From Yoonia vestfoldensis DSM 16212 (GTDB lineage: Bacteria; Pseudomonadota; Alphaproteobacteria; Rhodobacterales; Rhodobacteraceae), in contig NZ_KB907974.1 of assembly GCF_000382265.1 (NCBI RefSeq), forward strand, positions 124,001-188,000: a stretch of 64,000 nucleotides of DNA, written 5' to 3'. The notes beneath the pieces are model-generated. The model was not told the origin of the DNA. It saw nothing but the letters and a program-made list of their open reading frames with translations, and ran no database searches. The position numbers were made by a program, and so were the translations under genes. Positions 58,964-64,000 of this stretch are shown here, piece after piece (within the stretch, counting starts at the first letter, position 1; the number at the start of each line of letters is the position of its first letter).

Positions 58964-61165
58964 ATGCTTGATCGGTGGTCAGTTGCACGGCGCATCAACA
59001 GCAGTTTCTTGGTCCTGACATTGCTGATTCTCGGCCTGTCGCTGTTTTCCTACGCCTCGGTTGACAGGCTGCGCGACAGTTTCACCGAAAAGGCGGGAAC
59101 CACGTTGCAAAACACAGCGACCAGCCGGTTCATTCAGAATGTCTATGCCGCAAATGTGGCCGCGACCGCCTATGGCGCGGACCAATCGCCCACGATGGCA
59201 ATGGTCGTAGCCGATAATATCGACGCGGTGCTGGGTGATCCGACGATCCCCGCTGCCTTTGTACCCGGCACGGCGGAGCGTGCGGAAATCGACCGATTGC
59301 TCGCGCTGGCACAAGACTACAAGGCCGTTTTCAGCCAGATCGTCGCCCTGCGGGAGACCGCCGCTGCAACACGGACCACCTTGATCGAAGACGGGGACAA
59401 ATTGCAGGCGGGGCTTGCGGCGATCGTCAATGCCGTCAGCACCTCGGGCCTGCCGCCGCTGGTCTTTGCGGCAGGTGCGGCCGAACAGGACTTCGACGCA
59501 GCCAAGGTGCGCATGGCCAGCTATCTTGCGACACGCGCGGATGACGACCGGATCGCCGCACAGGCCGCGCTGGAAACCTTCGCAGCGGCGATGACGCGCC
59601 TGACACAGGCCGGCGGCGGGGCCTATACGCAGGAACGGATCGGGCAACTGGCGGCGGATGTGCCACCGCTGATCGCAGCTTTTGATGGGTTTTCCGCCAG
59701 CACGCGTGCCGCCAATACCCAGGCAACCACGCGGCTGGACCCATTGGGGCAGGAAGTGCTGGACCGGCTCGACACCCTGTTTCAAGGGATTCTACTGGCT
59801 GAAGAAGCAAACCGCACGGCAGGCAGCGGCATTATCGAAAACCTGCGGATGGTGATTCCGCTCGCCGGGGTGCTGGCACTGGCGGTCGCTCTGGTTGCCA
59901 CGATTGTGGTCGGTCGGTCCATCACGCGCGCCATCGCCGTGCTTGCCGACACCACTGACAGGCTTGCGGCGGGCGACAATGCAGCCCTGATCCCGGGCAG
60001 TGATCACGGTCACGAACTGGGCCGGATGGCGCGTGCCCTGGGCGTCTTCCGCGACGCACAAATCGCGCGGCTGCAAGCCGATGCCGAACGCCGTGACATG
60101 CAGCGCGCGCAGCAAAAGGTCGTCGAAACGCTTCAGACCCAGCTTGCGCGCCTGGCCGCAGGTGATCTGACGTTGCAGGTCGAAGATTCTTTCGCGCCGG
60201 AATACGAAGATCTGCGGCGGAATTTCAACATGGCCGTCAGCGCGCTGCAATCGGTGATCGGTCAGGTGGCCGGCACGACCGGCCTGATCGCGGCGACGGT
60301 GCGCGAGACGACATCGGCGACCACCGAATTGTCGCAACGCACCGAAAATCAGGCGGCGACACTGGAACAGACAGCGGCCGCGCTGGACGAACTGACCGCC
60401 AGCGTAAGGTCGGCCGCCGATCATGCCCGTTCGGTCGAAGCCACGGTCGAGACCGCCCGCGCGCAGGCCCGCACGAACGGCGATGTCGTGGTGCGGGCGG
60501 TGGCGGCGATGTCGGAAATCGCGACGTCGTCGCGCCATATCACTCAGGTGATCGGCGTGATCGACGATATCGCGTTCCAGACCAACCTGCTTGCGCTCAA
60601 CGCCGGGGTAGAGGCGGCACGCGCGGGCGATTCCGGGCGCGGCTTCGCCGTGGTCGCGGCCGAAGTGCGCGCATTGGCACAAAGATCGGCAGAGGCCGCA
60701 AAAGAAATCACCTCTTTGATCGCCAACAGCAGCAACCATGTCAAACACGGGTCGACGTTGGTCGGCGATGCCGGCGCGGCGCTGACAGACATCATTGCGC
60801 AGGTCAACGAGATCGCCGGAATGACCGCCCAGATCGCCACCAGCGCACAGGAACAATCCGTCGCCATGTCCGAGATCAATCTGGGCGTCAACCAGCTTGA
60901 TCAGGTGACCCAACGCAACGCAGCCATGGTCCAGGACACCTTGTCGCGCGGCGCAACGCTCGACCAGGCGACAGCGACGCTGGGCCAGCTGATCAGCGGT
61001 TTCACGATCAGCCAGCCCCAGCCACCGATCATGACAGAGGCGGCGATCAAACCGCTCGAAGGCGCAATCCTGCGGACCCGGACCCCGGGCGGACAGCCGC
61101 AGTTCAGGACGTCTCAGCGCAAGACAACGCCACCCGCGCCCCCCGGCAGCTGGACGGATTTCTAG
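58964..61165 (+). CDS. Methyl-accepting chemotaxis protein
   Basis: Transmembrane chemoreceptor of 733 residues. First helix at about residues 13-31 ([21 protein letters not shown]), a helical periplasmic domain to about residue 300, second helix [18 protein letters not shown], then HAMP ([27 protein letters not shown]) and probably a second HAMP ([19 protein letters not shown]). The signalling tip is [48 protein letters not shown]. The ligand domain has no CACHE/PAS signature I can name. No che genes are nearby. The leader can fold over the start. Confidence 0.93.
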   Translation: MLDRWSVARRINSSFLVLTLLILGLSLFSYASVDRLRDSFTEKAGTTLQNTATSRFIQNVYAANVAATAYGADQSPTMAMVVADNIDAVLGDPTIPAAFVPGTAERAEIDRLLALAQDYKAVFSQIVALRETAAATRTTLIEDGDKLQAGLAAIVNAVSTSGLPPLVFAAGAAEQDFDAAKVRMASYLATRADDDRIAAQAALETFAAAMTRLTQAGGGAYTQERIGQLAADVPPLIAAFDGFSASTRAANTQATTRLDPLGQEVLDRLDTLFQGILLAEEANRTAGSGIIENLRMVIPLAGVLALAVALVATIVVGRSITRAIAVLADTTDRLAAGDNAALIPGSDHGHELGRMARALGVFRDAQIARLQADAERRDMQRAQQKVVETLQTQLARLAAGDLTLQVEDSFAPEYEDLRRNFNMAVSALQSVIGQVAGTTGLIAATVRETTSATTELSQRTENQAATLEQTAAALDELTASVRSAADHARSVEATVETARAQARTNGDVVVRAVAAMSEIATSSRHITQVIGVIDDIAFQTNLLALNAGVEAARAGDSGRGFAVVAAEVRALAQRSAEAAKEITSLIANSSNHVKHGSTLVGDAGAALTDIIAQVNEIAGMTAQIATSAQEQSVAMSEINLGVNQLDQVTQRNAAMVQDTLSRGATLDQATATLGQLISGFTISQPQPPIMTEAAIKPLEGAILRTRTPGGQPQFRTSQRKTTPPAPPGSWTDF

Positions 61166-61174
61166 ATGATCGGC

Positions 61175-61450
61175 CTATTCGCCGACGCCCAGACGGGCCT
61201 TGCGCCCGCCGCGACGCCGGGGGTGTCCGGCCTCCTGCAAGGCATGCTGCAACGTCCGGGTCATCGGGTGATCTGTCGGCGTGTCGGCATGCCGCGCGAG
61301 CAACGCGCGGACGGCGGTTTCGACATCTTGATCGACAGGCAACCCCAATACCCAATCAAGAAAGATCGTGCGACATTCGGCCTCGGTGATGCCATCGATC
61401 AAGTAGGATTCGCGGATCAGTGCCTTCGTGTCGTGCAGATCACCCTTCAT
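61175..61450 (-). CDS. Conserved hypothetical protein (91 residues)
   Basis: A 91-residue protein of unknown function with ALIRESYLIDGITEAECRTIFLDWVLGLPVDQDVETAVRALLARHAD as its core. It looks soluble and helical with a basic tail (RRRGGRKARLGVGE). The ATG overlaps the glnE stop (ATGA), so it is translated with GlnE and may modulate it. It converges with the chemoreceptor gene, 9 bases apart. Confidence 0.75.
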   Translation of the reverse strand: MKGDLHDTKALIRESYLIDGITEAECRTIFLDWVLGLPVDQDVETAVRALLARHADTPTDHPMTRTLQHALQEAGHPRRRGGRKARLGVGE

Positions 61451-64000
61451 CCGGTCCCGTCCAATCTGCGGCTGATCACAGCATCGGCCGCCATTTGCAA
61501 TTGCGTCACCCGCGCCAAAAGCGCGTCGAGATCGGGGGTTTCGGTTTCACGCAGGATCATCCGGCGGGCTCCTTCGCCCAAAGCATTCGGGTCAAGCACC
61601 CCCCCTGTCAAGAGCCTGACCGCCGCCTGCAGTTTCCAGAACAGGCGCGCGGCATCGCACAAGACCCGCGCATCCGCATCATCAAGCCAGCCGGCCGCAA
61701 CACCCGCATGCAATTGCGCATCAATCTCGCGCGCGGGGCTGCCCGCGATCAGGCCTGCGGTCTGCGCGCAAAGCTCGATATCCTGCAACCGCCCCGGCCC
61801 GGTTTTCGCATCCCAGGCACTTTCAGGGGCTTTGGCCTGCGCAAGACGCGCACGCATGTCCGCAACATCCGCCACGACACCCGCCCCCTGCCCCTTGCGC
61901 ACCAGCAGATCACGGCGAAACGCCTCGATATCGGCGCAAAGGTCCGCATCACCCGTGACCGGCCGCGCGCGGGTCAGCGCCAGATGTTCCCAGGTCCAGG
62001 CGTCCTTGTTCTGGTAATCGACAAAAGCGTCAAAGGATGTTGCGACCGGCCCCTGCCGCCCTGACGGGCGCAATCGCATGTCTACCTCGTAAAGGCGCCC
62101 CGCGGACATCGGCGCCGAAAGGGCCGTGATGAGGGCTTGCGTCAGCCGCGCGAAATAGGCCCGCGTCGCGAGCGGACGCGGCCCGTGCGATGCATCGACA
62201 CCGGCAGGATCATAGATCACGATCAGGTCAAGGTCTGACCCGGCGTTCAACCGCGCCGCCCCGAGCGAGCCCATCGCCACAACCGCGCCGCCACGCCCCG
62301 GCGGCGCACCATGCTTGCGCGCGAATTCCGCCACGATCACCGGCCACAGGGACGCAATCACCGCTTCGGCCAGATCGGCATATTGCGTGCCGCTCGTCGC
62401 GGCGTCGATCAGCCCGCGCAGATGATGCACGCCGATGCGGAAATGCCATTCGCGCGCCCATGTGCGGGCCGCGATCAACTGGCTTTCATAATCGGGATGC
62501 GTCGCGAGCGTGGCGCCCAACTGGTCGCGCAACGCGGCCATGCCGGGCCAAGGGTCGAAGAACGCGCCACCAATGACCGCATCCAGCACCGCGGCATTGC
62601 GCGACAGGTATTGCGCCAGCGCCGGTGCGGTCGCCGCGATATCGACGATCAACTGGGTCAGTTGGGGATTGGCTTCGAACAGGGAAAACAGCTGAACACC
62701 GGCGGGCAACCCCGCCAGAAAGCCGTCGAATTGGGCCAGCGCCTCGTCGGGGCGCGCGGCCTCTTGCAGGCTGGCCATGATCTGGGGGATGAGGCGGTCA
62801 AAAATCTCGGTCGCGCGGGGGGATCGCAGCGCGGGATAGGCCTGCCACCGCGCCACGACCTCCTGCCCCCATGTGATCTGGGTTTCGGGCTTTGGATCGG
62901 GGGCGAAAAACCCCTCGGTCAACGCATGCACATCGGCAAGGCGGCGGGTCAGGTCACCGCGCAATTCCACGACATCGCGGTCCATGAAGGCGGCAAGCCT
63001 GTCGAACCCCGCCGCATCCTGCGGCAGATGATGGGTCTGCGCATCGGCGAACATCTGGACGCGGTGTTCAACCTCGCGGTGGTGGCGGTAATGGTCGCGC
63101 AGCGTTTCCGCCACATCAGGCCCGATCCAGCCCGCACCCGCCAGTGCCTGCAAACCTTCGCCCGTGCCGCGCAGGCGCAGCGACGCATCGCGCCCGCCCG
63201 CGATCAACTGGCGGGTCTGGGTGAAGAATTCAATCTCGCGGATGCCGCCGCGCCCCAGTTTCATGTCATGCCCTTCGAGCGTGACCGGCCCGCCCAGCCC
63301 TTTGTGATCGCGGATTTTCAGCCGCATGTCATGGGCGTCCTGAATGGCCGCAAAATCCAGATGCTTGCGCCAGACGAAAGGGCGCAGCGTTTGGAGGAAC
63401 CGCGCACCGGCTGTCTGATCGCCCGCGCAGACGCGCGCCTTGATATAGGCGGCGCGTTCCCACGTCCGGCCCACGCTTTCGTAGTATCGTTCGGCAGCGT
63501 CCATCGACAGGCAGACCGGCATGACCGAGGCATCGGGCCGCAGCCGCAGATCGGTGCGGAACACATAGCCGCCGTCCTTCACCTCTGACAGGATCGCGGT
63601 CATCCGGCGGGTCACGCGGATAAAGGCGGTGCGCGCCTCGAACACATCTTCGGGGGCGAAACGGCTGTCGTCGAACAAACAAATCAGGTCGATGTCCGAG
63701 GAATAATTCAGTTCATGCGCGCCCATCTTGCCCATCGCCAGCACGACCATGCCCGCCGCGTCCTGCGGGGGGCCATCCGGCAGTTTGCCGCGCGCAACCT
63801 CGGCCGCGACAAGGCGCGTCACACAGGCGGCGACAGCCGCATCGGCAAAGCGCGTCAGCGTGCCGGTCACGGTGTCCAGCGGCCAGACGCCGCCCAGATC
63901 GGCCAGTGCCGCGACCAGCGCGATCCGCCGCTTCATCTGCCGCAGATGCGCGGGCAGCGCGTCGAGCGGGACTGTCTCAAGCCCGGTCAGCAGGTTGTCC
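61447..64000 (-). CDS. glnE: Glutamine synthetase adenylyltransferase/deadenylase (5' end outside window)
   Basis: Bifunctional enzyme that adds or removes AMP on glutamine synthetase in response to PII. At least 850 residues are visible; the frame continues upstream of the MKRR methionine at 63936 (LPAHLRQMKRRIALVAALADLGG) to the window edge, so the start lies outside. Two nucleotidyltransferase domains are clear: NYSSDIDLICLFDDS in the N-terminal half and LNAGSDLDLIVIYDPAG in the C-terminal half, each followed by helical parts. The full family length is about 930-950. It overlaps the 91-residue gene by 4 bases. Confidence 0.95.
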   Translation of the reverse strand, partial: DNLLTGLETVPLDALPAHLRQMKRRIALVAALADLGGVWPLDTVTGTLTRFADAAVAACVTRLVAAEVARGKLPDGPPQDAAGMVVLAMGKMGAHELNYSSDIDLICLFDDSRFAPEDVFEARTAFIRVTRRMTAILSEVKDGGYVFRTDLRLRPDASVMPVCLSMDAAERYYESVGRTWERAAYIKARVCAGDQTAGARFLQTLRPFVWRKHLDFAAIQDAHDMRLKIRDHKGLGGPVTLEGHDMKLGRGGIREIEFFTQTRQLIAGGRDASLRLRGTGEGLQALAGAGWIGPDVAETLRDHYRHHREVEHRVQMFADAQTHHLPQDAAGFDRLAAFMDRDVVELRGDLTRRLADVHALTEGFFAPDPKPETQITWGQEVVARWQAYPALRSPRATEIFDRLIPQIMASLQEAARPDEALAQFDGFLAGLPAGVQLFSLFEANPQLTQLIVDIAATAPALAQYLSRNAAVLDAVIGGAFFDPWPGMAALRDQLGATLATHPDYESQLIAARTWAREWHFRIGVHHLRGLIDAATSGTQYADLAEAVIASLWPVIVAEFARKHGAPPGRGGAVVAMGSLGAARLNAGSDLDLIVIYDPAGVDASHGPRPLATRAYFARLTQALITALSAPMSAGRLYEVDMRLRPSGRQGPVATSFDAFVDYQNKDAWTWEHLALTRARPVTGDADLCADIEAFRRDLLVRKGQGAGVVADVADMRARLAQAKAPESAWDAKTGPGRLQDIELCAQTAGLIAGSPAREIDAQLHAGVAAGWLDDADARVLCDAARLFWKLQAAVRLLTGGVLDPNALGEGARRMILRETETPDLDALLARVTQLQMAADAVISRRLDGTG

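Overview
The window is a dense stretch of chromosome from a GC-rich alphaproteobacterium, most likely a Rhodobacterales (Roseobacter-type) species. Pointers are an iscR-iscS-sufB iron-sulfur locus whose IscR lacks the usual cysteines, a DksA with a degenerate zinc finger, the block bamE / DUF177 / rpmF / plsX / fabH / ihfA / MerR / tRNA-Pro, a two-domain dCTP deaminase, DUF4167 and DUF2927 proteins, and a dispersed repeat built around CCTCCGGCGGGGATATTT. I see no prophage, transposase, CRISPR array, rRNA or replication origin. About 60 genes fill nearly all of it; only one gap, between the DEAD-box helicase and the TfoX-C gene, exceeds 300 bases.

Layout. 1-3100: sufB (cut by the window edge), a cysteine desulfurase and an Rrf2 regulator on the minus strand, with a perfect palindrome upstream of the regulator. 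3.1-11.5 kb: an alpha/beta hydrolase operon, a DEAD-box RNA helicase with a Lys-rich repeat tail, ndk, an ABC-F ATPase, a MarC protein, an aspartic protease and a 30-residue lipoprotein. 11.6-13.6 kb: pepA-holC. 13.7-21.1 kb: the outer-membrane operon lptF-lptG-lptD-surA-pdxA-rsmA. 21.1-27.3 kb (minus): an M20 amidohydrolase, two different ureohydrolases, DUF1499, prfA, prmC, DUF4167. 27.4-33 kb: mazG, an orphan iron-binding protein gene with a striking promoter, an HSD10-like dehydrogenase, a Uup-type ABC-F, olsB, msrB. 33.1-39.2 kb: the bamE-to-dCTP deaminase block with tRNA-Pro. 39.3-45.7 kb (minus): dgt, argS, a SPOR protein, nagZ, scpA, scpB. 45.7-48.4 kb: an IscA-type protein, xthA, a flavin monooxygenase, dksA. 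48.6-53.8 kb: a MoxR ATPase, a DUF2927 lipoprotein, a 56-residue membrane protein, a CoxE-like VWA protein, a secreted esterase and an M48 protease. 53.8-56.2 kb: a PIN protein, an rlmI-like methyltransferase, a lipoprotein. 56.3-58.9 kb: edd-eda behind a perfect LacI-type operator. 59-64 kb: a chemoreceptor, a 91-residue protein and glnE (cut).

Most genes are housekeeping. The strands alternate in operons of 2-7 genes, and many junctions are 4-base ATGA or 1-base TGATG overlaps, implying translational coupling. Themes that join genes are Fe-S assembly and its regulator, LPS export and outer-membrane biogenesis, chromosome segregation (scpAB), Entner-Doudoroff sugar catabolism, and nitrogen or guanidino metabolism (ureohydrolases, glnE).

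The most interesting observations are: (1) nine copies of a two-type dispersed repeat, three of which supply the last codons or stop of a gene; (2) a palindrome upstream of iscR and a one-mismatch copy inside iscS; (3) a MoxR-VWA module interleaved with a DUF2927 lipoprotein and an easily missed 56-residue membrane protein; (4) tandem direct repeats across the promoter of the iron-binding protein gene; (5) a hairpin that would trap the chemoreceptor's ribosome binding site; (6) a small Q/P/T-rich ORF broken by one CAA-to-TAA change. I found no clearly new defence or mobile system.
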